Shown in pieces: positions 1 through 7,420 of a stretch of 64,000 nt of DNA (within the stretch, counting starts at the first letter, position 1; the number at the start of each line of letters is the position of its first letter). A program made the translations under genes and the position numbers. The notes under the pieces were generated by a model. It worked only from the letters and a program-made list of their open reading frames with translations. It was not told where the DNA came from and made no database searches. The DNA is from Streptomyces sp. NBC_01306 (GTDB lineage Bacteria; Actinomycetota; Actinomycetes; Streptomycetales; Streptomycetaceae), in assembly GCF_026340465.1 (NCBI RefSeq), contig NZ_JAPEPC010000001.1, forward strand, positions 372,001 to 436,000, in the 5' to 3' direction.

Positions 1-182
1 TTGCCCGGAGCGAGCGGGTCCAGGTGCACACCACGGAAGATCGCCGGCAGGGCGATCAGCACGATGGAGCCGTCCAGCGCGGACATGAAGACCGCGGCGG
101 TTGTGTTCGTGAGCGCCGTCCACTTGTACCGGTCGTCACCGGCCGGGCGGTTCAGGGCGCGCGTCTTGGGAGGATCTGCCAT
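1..182 (-). CDS. MFS drug-efflux transporter (DHA2 type), N-terminus only
   Basis: This is the first 60 codons of a minus-strand gene that runs off the left edge. After a polar N-terminus comes the first membrane helix, with FMSALDGSIVLIALP, the signature of 14-TM DHA2 multidrug exporters (usually FMxxLDxTIVNVALP). The ATG lies 30 bases downstream of the MarR stop, so the two genes probably form a MarR-efflux operon in which the regulator senses a toxic compound. Substrate cannot be predicted from this fragment. Confidence 0.8.
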   Translation of the reverse strand, partial: MADPPKTRALNRPAGDDRYKWTALTNTTAAVFMSALDGSIVLIALPAIFRGVHLDPLAPG

Positions 183-212
183 CAGCTTGCGTCCTCGCGG
201 TTCCGTCGGGTG

Positions 213-653
213 TCAGATGTTCTGTGCCAGCCGCTCCAACAGCGGTGCAGCCGCTGCGAGTTGCTGAAGCTCCGCATGCGTGAACGTGTCGCCGGTGAGG
301 GCCCGGGCGATGAGTTCGGCCCGCGCGTTGCGCTTGTCCTTCAGGGCCTGCACACCGGCATCGGTCACTGTCAGCACCACACGCCGCCCGTCGTCCGGGT
401 CCGGACGGCGGTCGACCAGACCACGGGCCCGCAGCGTGCCGAGGGTCGCCCCCATGGCCTGCGCGGTGATCTGCACTTCCCTGGCCAGCGCCGACGAGGT
501 GGTGGGGCCCGAGCGCTCCAGGTGCGACAGCGCGGTCCGCTCGGGCATCGTGAGTCCGCCCTCGACCGGCACTTGCCGTACCCGCCGCACCAGCACACTG
601 AGACTCGCCAGCAGGGCTGAGGCGACTCCGTCGGGGTCCAGATCGTCGTTCAT
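213..653 (-). CDS. MarR-family transcriptional regulator
   Basis: 146 residues, the usual MarR size. The winged helix spans about residues 35-105, with recognition helix around SSALAREVQITAQAMGATLG and a wing ending DPDDGRRVVLTVT; terminal helices form the dimer. It lies directly upstream of the MFS gene and very likely represses the pair. A perfect inverted repeat at 655-686 begins two bases before its ATG, so there is no room for a normal ribosome-binding site; either the mRNA is leaderless or the start is misassigned, but no better in-frame start is visible. Confidence 0.88.
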   Translation of the reverse strand: MNDDLDPDGVASALLASLSVLVRRVRQVPVEGGLTMPERTALSHLERSGPTTSSALAREVQITAQAMGATLGTLRARGLVDRRPDPDDGRRVVLTVTDAGVQALKDKRNARAELIARALTGDTFTHAELQQLAAAAPLLERLAQNI

Positions 654-654
654 A

Positions 655-686
655 TACTAAGGCTACTTTATCAACCAGCCTTAGTA
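655..686. promoter_or_regulatory. Probable MarR operator, perfect 10-bp inverted repeat
   Basis: TACTAAGGCT (655-664) and AGCCTTAGTA (677-686) are exact reverse complements separated by 12 bases. The site sits between the MarR gene (minus) and the kinase-like gene (plus, start 724), so bound protein could block both promoters. The arms are AT-richer than the surroundings, as is usual for MarR operators. The assignment to this MarR protein is inferred from position. Confidence 0.75.
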
Positions 687-723
687 AATCCGGGGCCCGG
701 ACGGCCTTGCCTACACTGGCGGC

Positions 724-1248
724 ATGTCGTTGGTGTGGGTGACGGGGAACTCAGGGACTGGCAAGTCGACGGTCTGCGAGATGCTACGAGCCCTGGGCCA
801 CGCTGCGTTCGACGCCGATGAGGGCTTCAGCCGCTGGATCGACCGAGGCACCGGCAAGGCCGTGACGGACCCTCCCTGCCCTGTTCCGGAGGGGTGGCTC
901 GATCGATACGGATGGGCGATCACCCGCGAGCGCGTTGAGGCCCTTGTTGAGGATTCTCGTTCCCGAGTCACGTTCCTGTGCGGTTCGGCGGAGAACGAGG
1001 CAGACGTCCGTGATCTTTTCGACCTCACCGTGTGCCTCGTGATCGACGAGGACACCCTCCGCCACCGACTCGCCACCCGTACCACCAATACGTTCGGCCG
1101 ACATCCCGAAGAGCTGGCAGCAGCCCTGAAATGGAATCCTCGGATGCGGGCTGTCTACGAGCGTCGTGGCGCGACGATCATCGACACCTCCAAGCCGGTG
1201 GCCGAGGTGGTGGAGCACGTGATCGGCGCGGCTCAGCACCTGGGTTAG
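724..1248 (+). CDS. P-loop nucleotide/small-molecule kinase-like protein
   Basis: 174 residues with a Walker A motif GNSGTGKST at residues 8-16 at the very N-terminus, as in shikimate kinase, adenylylsulfate kinase and gluconokinase-like small kinases. A Walker B-like strand (LTVCLVIDED) and an Arg-rich segment (RHRLATR) near residue 115-122 could be the LID. There is no recognisable substrate motif, so the phosphate acceptor is unknown. A TACACT hexamer 6 bases upstream of the ATG and no Shine-Dalgarno suggest a leaderless transcript. It diverges from the MarR gene and shares its operator region. Confidence 0.72.
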   Translation: MSLVWVTGNSGTGKSTVCEMLRALGHAAFDADEGFSRWIDRGTGKAVTDPPCPVPEGWLDRYGWAITRERVEALVEDSRSRVTFLCGSAENEADVRDLFDLTVCLVIDEDTLRHRLATRTTNTFGRHPEELAAALKWNPRMRAVYERRGATIIDTSKPVAEVVEHVIGAAQHLG

Positions 1249-1277
1249 CGGGAAGTCATCCGGCCGCCAACGGCCAC

Positions 1278-2099
1278 TCAGTGTTGGTTGATAGAGCGCG
1301 TGGTCGTCTCGTGCAGGTGGGCGTCGATCAGGGCGATGGTGGCTTCCGGCTGTTCGATGTGCGGAAGATGGCCCGCCTCGGCGATGACGTGAAGTACGCC
1401 GTTGGCGAAGGCCTCGGCGTACGCCGCACCGTAGGCGGGGGTGACGATGCGGTCGCTCTCTCCCCAGACCAGGAGGGCAGGCGCCTGCACACGTCCGAGT
1501 CGGCGCAGGAGTTTGCGGTCGTGCATGTAGGGGTCGCCCGCGAGGGTGCGCATGGTGGCCATGTTGGCCTGTCGGCGGGCGAGTTCATCGGAGGGGGCGC
1601 CGACGGGGTCGACGTAGTAGCGGTCCGGGTCGTGCCAGGAGTGTTCGGCCACGCCGCGCGCGTCGAGGGCGAAGAAGTCGGTGATCGGTTCGGTTTCGAC
1701 GTTCACGCCGACGGCGTCGATCAGGATGAGGCCGGTGATGATTCCCGCAGTGTCGCGTACGGCCATCTCGGCGGCGATCCAGCCACCGAGCGAGGAACCG
1801 ATGACGAGGACATCGTGCAGTCCGCAGTCGTGCAAGAGGTGGAGGTAGGCGAGGGCGAGGTCATCTGTGCCGGTGAGCCATTCGGGACAGTGGGTGCCGT
1901 CCCAGCCGGGATGTATGGGCGTGATGGCGTGCGCGGTACGGGAGATGTGCCGGGCTAGGCCGGCGACCGTGGCCGGCCCCCCGCCGCCGTGCAGGAGCAG
2001 GACCGGCCGGCCGGCTCCGGCTTCGGACAGGGTGAGGGACAGGTCGGAGTACAGGGCTGCTGCGTGATCTGTGGGCATGCCTCCAGAGTAACTAAACAT
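1278..2099 (-). CDS. Alpha/beta hydrolase
   Basis: 273 residues with a complete alpha/beta-hydrolase layout: oxyanion HGGGG at 37-41, nucleophile elbow G-S-S-L-G with Ser103, acid Asp216 in WGESDRIV, and His244 in EAGHLPHIE. The cap lies around residues 130-200. Substrate is unknown; the shape resembles small esterases and C-C hydrolases. It diverges from a MarR gene with a 41-bp gap containing a palindrome, a typical inducible pair. The start is ambiguous: ATG 2099 has no Shine-Dalgarno, while ATG 2078 has GGAGG only one base away. Confidence 0.85.
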   Translation of the reverse strand: MFSYSGGMPTDHAAALYSDLSLTLSEAGAGRPVLLLHGGGGPATVAGLARHISRTAHAITPIHPGWDGTHCPEWLTGTDDLALAYLHLLHDCGLHDVLVIGSSLGGWIAAEMAVRDTAGIITGLILIDAVGVNVETEPITDFFALDARGVAEHSWHDPDRYYVDPVGAPSDELARRQANMATMRTLAGDPYMHDRKLLRRLGRVQAPALLVWGESDRIVTPAYGAAYAEAFANGVLHVIAEAGHLPHIEQPEATIALIDAHLHETTTRSINQH

Positions 2100-2107
2100 C
2101 TTTATCT

Positions 2108-2117
2108 AAGCTAGCTT
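2108..2117. promoter_or_regulatory. Palindrome in divergent hydrolase/MarR promoter region
   Basis: AAGCTAGCTT is a perfect 10-bp palindrome in the only intergenic space between the hydrolase (minus) and the MarR gene (plus, 2141). Local sequence is AT-rich (CTTTATCTAAGC) and could hold the -10 elements of both genes. Taken as the likely binding site of the adjacent MarR protein on position alone; a palindrome this short is weak evidence by itself. Confidence 0.5.
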
Positions 2118-2140
2118 GGTCATGTCGTAGACTTCGATCC

Positions 2141-2560
2141 ATGAATGGTGAGCTGCAAGACCTTGGCAGAGCGGTCAAGCAGGCCCAGTACCGCCAGCAC
2201 CGGGCGCTGGACAGTGCGCTCTCGACCGTCGGCACCACGCTGGCTCAGTGGGATGCCCTGCGCGCGATCAGCCGCACACCCGGGGCATCGGCCCGCGAAC
2301 TGGCCGCGGCGACGTTCCAGACCGAGCAAGCCTTCGGAACGCTCGTCCGCCGGCTGACCGCCCAGGGCACGGTCGAGCGCCGGCCGGGACACGGTCGGCG
2401 CATCGAGCACCACCTCACCCCCGCCGGCGAGCAGGTCCTGACGGCCGGTCACAAGATCGCCGACGAGGTCCTCACCGCCTGCTTCTCCCCCCTGCCCGCA
2501 GCGGACCGCGCGACCCTGCTCGACCTGCTCCAGCGCCTCAACGCGGCAGAAGCCGCATAG
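2141..2560 (+). CDS. MarR-family transcriptional regulator
   Basis: 139 residues: N-terminal dimer helix, helix-turn-helix at about 45-85 (SARELAAATFQTEQAFGTLVRRL), wing with GHGRRIEHHLTPAG at about 85-98, and C-terminal dimer helices. It lies head-to-head with the alpha/beta hydrolase at 1278-2099 and probably controls it. No Shine-Dalgarno is visible before the ATG. Confidence 0.85.
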   Translation: MNGELQDLGRAVKQAQYRQHRALDSALSTVGTTLAQWDALRAISRTPGASARELAAATFQTEQAFGTLVRRLTAQGTVERRPGHGRRIEHHLTPAGEQVLTAGHKIADEVLTACFSPLPAADRATLLDLLQRLNAAEAA

Positions 2561-2639
2561 ACCCGACCGCCGAGCCCGGCCCTCGCCGATGGGAGCAGGG
2601 CGTCCCTCTCGCCGATTTCGTCGCCGATCCGCGCGCGCA

Positions 2640-3505
2640 GATGCCATTCCTCTGCTCTTGACGCATGGCTGGCCGGCAGCATCGCTGAGTTCATCGATGT
2701 AGTGGACGAGCTGGCTGATCCGAAAGAAGCGGACGCGCCGGCGCTCCACGTCGTGGTCCCGTCGCTACCGGGCTTCGGTTACAGCGACAAGCCGGCCACC
2801 ACCGGGTGGGGGACCGAAAAGATCGCAGCCGCATGGGTGGAACTGATGGGAAGGCTCGGCTACACCAAGTTCGCGGCCCACGGCGGCGATTGGGGAGGGA
2901 ATATCACCACGGTTCTCGGCGGCAGGTTCCCGGCGCACGTCCTCGGCATTCACACCACTTTCACGGAGGCACCACCCGGATTGACAACGGACGGGCTGAC
3001 GGCGGTCGAGCGCCAATGGACCGAGGACACCCGCGATTTCTGGCACCACCGCGCGGCGTACGCGAAGCAGCAGGCGACCCGACCGCAGACCATCGGCTAC
3101 TCACTCGTCGACTCACCGGTCGGGCTTCTTGCCTGGATCCTCGACAAGTTCGCCGAGTGGTCCGACACCGAAGACAGCCCGTTCGAGACGATTTCCATAG
3201 ACCGCGTTCTCGACGACGTCACCCTGTATTGGCTGACGCGGACCGGCGCATCGGCGGCCCGCATCTACTACGAAAGCCACAACTCGCTGGACCCCGGACT
3301 ACGGGCCGACGTCCCGTCAGCAATCACTATGTATCCCCGTGACATCGAGAAGTGTCCGCGCCCCTGGGCGCAGGAGCGGTACCGGCAGATCGTCCGATGG
3401 AGGTCGCCCGAAAACGGTGGACATTTTCCGTCGCTGGAGGTTCCCGACTATTTCGTCAAAGATCTGCAAGAGGGCCTCGCGGCAGTGCTGGCAGCCCATA
3501 GGTGA
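2640..3505 (+). pseudogene. Epoxide hydrolase remnant (frameshifted, N-terminus lost)
   Basis: An intact reading frame of 267 codons from GTG 2702 matches the C-terminal two thirds of EH-N-type epoxide hydrolases: PSLPGFGYSDKP, the nucleophile elbow GGDWGG, and a terminal ENGGHFPSLE with the catalytic His. The conserved PLLLTHGWPGS segment is also present just upstream but split: PLLLTHGWP is readable to base 2675 and GSIAEFIDVVDEL resumes one frame over, so a single G has been lost in the CCGGGC run at 2673-2677. The EHN domain (normally about 100 residues) cannot be found upstream. A product made from GTG 2702 would lack the oxyanion-hole HGWP, so I treat it as dead. Confidence 0.82.
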
Positions 3506-3615
3506 ACGTGGTCGGGCAGGGCGTGGCGAAGTGAGCGTGGAGCATGTCGAGGCCGGCCGCCCCACAGCGTCGGATCAGCTCGAAGTGCGGCTGTTCGGCT
3601 TGGCCGGCGGACAGG

Positions 3616-3700
3616 GGCTATCGCTACTACACCGCCACCCAGCTCGCCCGCCTCAACCGGATCATCGCGCTCAAGGACCTCGCGGAGATGTACGCCCTAT
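3616..3700 (+). pseudogene. MerR-family regulator scrap
   Basis: The frame beginning at 3616 reads GYRYYTATQLARLNRIIALKDL, the unmistakable second-helix region of MerR/BltR-like regulators (TGYRYYxxxQLxRLxxIxxLKDL). Nothing before GYRYY or after KDL matches a MerR protein, and there is no plausible start. It lies between the epoxide hydrolase pseudogene and a GNAT gene transcribed towards it, in a small zone of decayed genes. Confidence 0.7.
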
Positions 3701-4299
3701 CCGCGCGATGCTTGCCCGGACGGCGCCGAAATCGGCACGGCCGACGGCTGCCACTCCCGCTTGATCAACCCGAACACCCACGAGTCGGATACCTCGCCGT
3801 TCACGACGCAGTCTTCCCGCAACGTCCCTTCCCGTACGAATCCGATCTTCTCCAGGACTCGGGCAGATGCCACGTTGCGCGTATCGGTCTCGGCCTGAAC
3901 TCGATTCAGGTCCAGTGTGTCGAATGCCCAACGCAGCAAGGCGTGCGCGGTCTCCGTCGCGTAGCCGTGGCCCCACATCGCATCGCCGAGGCAGTAGCCC
4001 AACGACGCGCTGCGGTAGTCCGCGTTCCATCGGGTCAGACCGCACCAGCCCACGAAGGCCCCATCGGAAGCACGGTCGATGGCCACCCGCGCCCCGGTGC
4101 CTTCGTCCGCCATCGTCCGGCACTTCGCGATGAAGCGCTCCGCACGGTCCCGGTCGTTCCACGGCGCGGAGTCCCAGTAGCGCAGCACGTGGGCGCTGCT
4201 GTGCAGCGCGAAGAGGGAGTCCGCGTCGGCGTCGGTGAAGGGGCGCAGTCGCAGGCGAGCGGTGTGCAGTACGGGAGTGGCCAAAGTCATGCGCACCAT
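3697..4299 (-). CDS. GNAT-family N-acetyltransferase (RimJ/RimL-like)
   Basis: 200 residues with the Acetyltransf_3 layout: TARLRLRPFTDADADSLFALHSS at the N-terminus, GWCGLTRW beta strand, acetyl-CoA loop around GYCLGDAMWGHGYATETAHALLRWAF, then TDTRNVASARVLEKIGFVREG. RimJ/RimL relatives acetylate ribosomal-protein N-termini or small molecules, but the acceptor here is unknown. ATG 4299 has GAGG seven bases upstream. The C-terminus overlaps the MerR scrap on the opposite strand. Confidence 0.85.
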   Translation of the reverse strand: MVRMTLATPVLHTARLRLRPFTDADADSLFALHSSAHVLRYWDSAPWNDRDRAERFIAKCRTMADEGTGARVAIDRASDGAFVGWCGLTRWNADYRSASLGYCLGDAMWGHGYATETAHALLRWAFDTLDLNRVQAETDTRNVASARVLEKIGFVREGTLREDCVVNGEVSDSWVFGLIKREWQPSAVPISAPSGQASRG

Positions 4300-4430
4300 G
4301 GTGCGTCCTCATGGGGCGGGCCGAACACCGAATATCCGATCCCGGTCCGGTCCTCACCGCCGAGGCGCAGCCTGCCAGCAGATCGTCAGCGCACGGACCT
4401 CCGGCGCTCCCCGCCCAGCGGGAGCGCAAG

Positions 4431-4451
4431 TACTTTCCACCCTGGAAAGTA
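4431..4451. promoter_or_regulatory. Perfect inverted-repeat operator
   Basis: TACTTTCCA (4431-4439) and TGGAAAGTA (4443-4451) are exact complements around a CCC centre, a 21-bp site. It lies 50 bp upstream of the membrane protein/winged-helix operon, where a repressor would cover the promoter. The winged-helix protein encoded second in the operon (5021-5371) is the obvious candidate binder, making an autoregulated unit. That link is inferred. Confidence 0.78.
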
Positions 4452-4502
4452 TGTGGCACGATGGCAAGCGACAGCCCGATCGTGTGCCCCAGGAAGGTCC
4501 GT

Positions 4503-5024
4503 GTGCTCATGCCGCCGCAGGAGAACGAGTCCGTACGTCTCAAGTCGACCGTCGGCTCGGTGGAGTACGCCGCGGACGCCCTGCGTGACGTGGAGACGGC
4601 ACAGGAGCGGGCCCGCCTCAAGGCCGGCCTCCTCCCGGCCTGGTACGGACCGGCAGCGGCCGCGGCCGTGATAGTGCCGAGCGCGGTCCGGGCCTGGAGC
4701 GACGGCAAGGGCGCTCAGGCAACTCTGATATCGCTCGTGGTGGCGCTCCTGGCGGTCGTCGTCGTCGCCGTGCTCGTACGGGCGGCGCGCAGGGGAGCCG
4801 GGGTTCTGATCGACCGGTCCTGGCCCGCGCGTCTGTGGCGGAGCCGGGTCGCGCTGCCGGCCGTCTTCGTGGCGGGCGCCCTGGCTGGGGGGCTGTGCTG
4901 GGGCCTCGGAGCGAGCCAGAGCACGGCGCAGCTCACGGCGTTCGTCGTGTTCGCGCTCGGTGGGTGGGTGACGTGCCTGGTCCGGAACGCGATGATCAGG
5001 CGGACCCTGGCGGAGCTGGCATGA
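4503..5024 (+). CDS. Four-helix membrane protein in regulator operon
   Basis: About 173 residues. After a polar head rich in Glu and Arg come hydrophobic stretches: a short one at WYGPAAAAAVIVPSAV, then LISLVVALLAVVVVAVLV, VFVAGALAGGLCWGLGA and AFVVFALGGWVTCLV. No enzymatic motif. GTG 4503 is chosen because AGGAAGG (4491-4497) is 5 bases upstream; ATG 4509 is also possible. The stop overlaps the next ATG (ATGA), so it is translationally coupled to a winged-helix regulator. Membrane-protein/winged-helix pairs of this kind are common in actinobacteria, but the stimulus is unknown. Confidence 0.7.
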   Translation: MLMPPQENESVRLKSTVGSVEYAADALRDVETAQERARLKAGLLPAWYGPAAAAAVIVPSAVRAWSDGKGAQATLISLVVALLAVVVVAVLVRAARRGAGVLIDRSWPARLWRSRVALPAVFVAGALAGGLCWGLGASQSTAQLTAFVVFALGGWVTCLVRNAMIRRTLAELA

Positions 5025-5371
5025 CAGGCGCTCCACAGGGTGAGGGGCGGCCGGCACTGGACGAGACGATCCAGCATCCGACCCGGCTGGCCGTCGCCGC
5101 GTTCCTCTCCGCGTGCGACGAGGCCGAGTTCGCCGCCGTACGCGACGGCTGTCAGGTGTCCGACTCGGTCCTCAGCAAGACCGCTTCCGCGCTGGAGGCA
5201 GCCGGATATCTGGACATCCGCAAGGGCCATGTGGGCAAGCGGCCCCGGACCTGGCTGTCCCTCTCTCCCGTCGGCCAGCAGGCGCTGGACGACCACCTCA
5301 CCGCGCTCCAGGACATCGTGGCCGCGGCCCGGCAGGCCAGCACCCGGGAGCAGGCCGGGCAGAGCGGCTGA
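5021..5371 (+). CDS. Winged-helix transcriptional regulator (HTH_27/MarR-like)
   Basis: 116 residues forming a compact winged helix: IQHPTRLAVAAFLSACDEAEFAAVRDGCQVSDSVLSKTASALEAAGYLDIRKGHVGKRPRTWLSLSPVG spans helices 1-3 and the KGHVGKRPRTW wing. This is the one-domain family that typically represses its own operon. It starts inside the membrane-protein stop codon (ATGA). The last codons and the stop lie inside a tandem octamer repeat (5363-5400), so the C-terminus is prone to change by slippage. Confidence 0.83.
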   Translation: MTGAPQGEGRPALDETIQHPTRLAVAAFLSACDEAEFAAVRDGCQVSDSVLSKTASALEAAGYLDIRKGHVGKRPRTWLSLSPVGQQALDDHLTALQDIVAAARQASTREQAGQSG

Positions 5372-5400
5372 GCGGCTGAGCGGCTGAGCGGCTGAGCGGC
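5363..5400. repeat. Tandem octamer (AGCGGCTG, about 4.8 copies) over a stop codon
   Basis: Successive exact units of AGCGGCTG start at 5363, 5371, 5379 and 5387, followed by a partial unit at 5395. The TGA of the winged-helix gene is formed by the junction of the first two units (5369-5371). Because the unit is 8 bp, gain or loss of a copy leaves the stop intact but alters the spacer downstream. Confidence 0.9.
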
Positions 5401-5490
5401 CGGATGCCCTCGTCCTGTCATTCGGATCATGTCGGCCTCGGCGTCAGAATTCCGCCAGCGCCTTCGGGGCGCGCCGCCGAGAGTGGAGCC

Positions 5491-6009
5491 ATGACCGCCT
5501 ACGCAGCTCTTCCCATTCCGCCCGCCGCCCTGCGGGAACTCCGCGTCTCCGACGACTCGGGCCGGCCCCTGCGGCCGTACACCGCCCGTGAGGACGGCAT
5601 TCCCGTCGACTCCGTGGGCAGCCCGCTGCGCTGCTGTCTGCGGGCCGTCGAGCCCGGCGAGCGGGTGGCTCTCGTCTCGTACGCACCCCTGCGGCGGTGG
5701 GCGGCTGCGACGGGCGCCGCCCCAGGGGCGTACGACGAAGCGGGGCCGGTGTTCATCCACGCCGACGAGTGCGAGGGTCCGCGCGACGCCCACGGCTACC
5801 CCTTCGCACGTCCGGGGGCGCAGCGCACCATCCGGCGCTACAACGCCGAGGGGCACATCATCGGCGGCCGTCTCTTCGAAATCCCCGAGGACTCCGGGGC
5901 CGGTTTCGACCGGGCCTTCGACGATGCGTTCGCGGTCCCGGAGGTGGCGATGGTGCACGTACGCGCCGTGGAGTACGGCTGCTTCCAGTTCGCGGTACGG
6001 CGGCCGTAG
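5491..6009 (+). CDS. DUF1203 domain-containing protein
   Basis: 172 residues that match the DUF1203 pattern: an N-terminal IPPAALRELRVSDDSGRP, a pair of cysteines LRCCLRAVEPGERVALVSYAP, GPVFIHADECEG, then RRYNAEGHIIGGR and a C-terminal VHVRAVEYGCFQFAVRR. The family is widespread in bacteria with no established function; conserved Cys, His and Tyr residues hint at an enzyme or binding protein. GTGGAG stands a few bases before the ATG. It converges with the metallo-hydrolase gene at a shared terminator. Confidence 0.8.
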   Translation: MTAYAALPIPPAALRELRVSDDSGRPLRPYTAREDGIPVDSVGSPLRCCLRAVEPGERVALVSYAPLRRWAAATGAAPGAYDEAGPVFIHADECEGPRDAHGYPFARPGAQRTIRRYNAEGHIIGGRLFEIPEDSGAGFDRAFDDAFAVPEVAMVHVRAVEYGCFQFAVRRP

Positions 6010-6014
6010 GGCGC

Positions 6015-6066
6015 ACTGGGCCCGCTCACCGGCGGTCTCTCGCCGGGCGGTGAGCGGGGGCCCAGT
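6015..6066. terminator. Bidirectional hairpin terminator
   Basis: The left arm ACTGGGCCCGCTCACC (6015-6030) pairs with GGTGAGCGGGGGCCCAGT (6049-6066) apart from two bulged G residues; the loop is 18 bases. It lies 5 bases after the DUF1203 stop and 2 bases before the stop of the convergent metallo-hydrolase gene. Confidence 0.8.
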
Positions 6067-6068
6067 GC

Positions 6069-7262
6069 TCAGGTGTGCTGCTCCTCCGCGAGGCCGAGTC
6101 CGCTCCGGTCGGCCGGGGCGGTGTCCGGTTCCACGGTGGCGCGCCACGGGTGGGCGACCGGCGGGGACACCGCCCGCCACCACGGCTCGGACGGGATCTT
6201 GCCGGTGGGCTCGAAGGGTTCCCCGGCCCTGGGCAGCGCCACTGCCTGCCCGGCCTCCCCCGCGGCGTCCCGCGTCCACTCGCCGGGCTCCGCCCACGGG
6301 TGCGTGGCGAGGTTGAAGGTGCCCCAGTGGATGGGCAGCAGCACACCACCGGGCTTACCGCCCTGGAGATCCAGATGGGCCCGCACGCCTTCGGCCGGGG
6401 TCATGTGGATGTCGGGCCAGTACTCCGAATAAGCGCCGATCTGGATCATCGTGGCGTCGAAGGGGCCGTGCGCGGCGCCGATGTCCACGAATCCGGGGAA
6501 GTACCCGGTGTCGCCGCTGTGGTAGATCCGGTGCTCGGGTCCGGCGACGGCCCAGGACGCCCAGAGCGTGTGCTGCTGGTTGCGCAGCCCCCGGCCGCAG
6601 AAGTGCCTGGCCGGCGTGGCGGTCAGCCGGATGCCTGCCACTTCCGCGGTCTCGTTCCAGTCCAGCTCGCGCAGCCGGGCCGCGGGCACGCCCCAGCGCT
6701 CCAGGTGGGCGCCCACGCCGAGCGGTACGGCGAAGACCGTGTCGGTCCCGGCGAGTGCCTTGATGGTGGGGAGGTCCAGGTGGTCGTAGTGGTCGTGCGA
6801 GATCACCACGGTGTCGACGGGCCCCAGAGCGGCGAGCGGCAGCGGCACCGGGTGCAGCCGCTTCGGCCCCGCGAACGAGAACGGTGAGCAGCGCTTGCCC
6901 CAGACCGGATCGAACAGCACCCGCCGGCCGTCGATCTCGGCGAGCACGGTGGAGTGACCCATCCAGGTGAGCCGCAGCCCCGAGGCCGGTGGCTTCGCGA
7001 GGTCGGCGACCGTGGTCGCGTGGACGGGCACGGTGCCTTCGGGGGATCTGAGGGCCCGCTCCTCCTTGCGGAAGTAGACCTTCGCGAACTCGGTCATGGA
7101 GCCGGCCGGCCGGGTCCTGGCGCCCACCGGGTTCTGGAACACGCCGTCGGCGAAGTTCGGTGAGCGGCGGATACGCGCCATCCGCTCTCCGGCCGGGTCC
7201 GCACCGAAGCTCTCCGGCCGCAGCGCGCGGAGCCGGGGCGACAGAGAACGGGAATCGGGCAC
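6069..7262 (-). CDS. MBL-fold metal-dependent hydrolase (RomA/NAPE-PLD-like)
   Basis: 397 residues. The zinc motif SHDHYDHLD places ligands at His156, His158, Asp160 and His161; further candidates are His in TPARHFCGRGL, Asp in HSGDTGYFPGF and His in PIHWGTFNLATHPW. The arrangement, with LTWMGHSTVLAEIDGRRVLFDPVWG before the motif, is that of the UlaG/NAPE-PLD-like phosphodiesterase group. Substrate unknown. GTG 7262 has GGAGG five bases upstream. A pair of direct repeats lies just upstream (7294-7334). Confidence 0.88.
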   Translation of the reverse strand: MPDSRSLSPRLRALRPESFGADPAGERMARIRRSPNFADGVFQNPVGARTRPAGSMTEFAKVYFRKEERALRSPEGTVPVHATTVADLAKPPASGLRLTWMGHSTVLAEIDGRRVLFDPVWGKRCSPFSFAGPKRLHPVPLPLAALGPVDTVVISHDHYDHLDLPTIKALAGTDTVFAVPLGVGAHLERWGVPAARLRELDWNETAEVAGIRLTATPARHFCGRGLRNQQHTLWASWAVAGPEHRIYHSGDTGYFPGFVDIGAAHGPFDATMIQIGAYSEYWPDIHMTPAEGVRAHLDLQGGKPGGVLLPIHWGTFNLATHPWAEPGEWTRDAAGEAGQAVALPRAGEPFEPTGKIPSEPWWRAVSPPVAHPWRATVEPDTAPADRSGLGLAEEQHT

Positions 7263-7293
7263 GAGGACCTCCAGGTGTGCGATGTCGATCCAT

Positions 7294-7334
7294 TATGTGC
7301 GGCGAGCACGACGCTTATGTGCGGCGGGCACGAC
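7294..7334. repeat. Two 19-bp direct repeats upstream of the MBL gene
   Basis: TATGTGCGGCGAGCACGAC (7294-7312) recurs as TATGTGCGGCGGGCACGAC (7316-7334) with one difference. Starts are 22 bp apart, two helical turns, as expected of tandem regulator sites on one face. The repeats begin 32 bp upstream of the metallo-hydrolase start. Confidence 0.7.
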
Positions 7335-7372
7335 CGTGGAGGAACGGCCCCGTGAACGGTCGCCGCCGCCGG

Positions 7373-7402
7373 GGCACGGATCTGTCCCGCCGGATCCGTG
7401 CC
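7373..7402 (-). terminator. Hairpin terminator of the SGNH hydrolase gene
   Basis: GGCACGGATC (7373-7382) and GATCCGTGCC (7393-7402) are exact complements with a 10-base loop, 19 bases beyond the stop of the minus-strand SGNH hydrolase gene. No T-tract follows, as is usual in Streptomyces. Confidence 0.7.
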
Positions 7403-7420
7403 GGGGCATGCGGACCCGCG

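Noticed and set aside
2561..2640. Start of the epoxide hydrolase N-terminal domain
   Set aside because: The readable frame upstream of PLLLTHGWP quickly loses any likeness to the EHN domain, so I could not extend the pseudogene further left.
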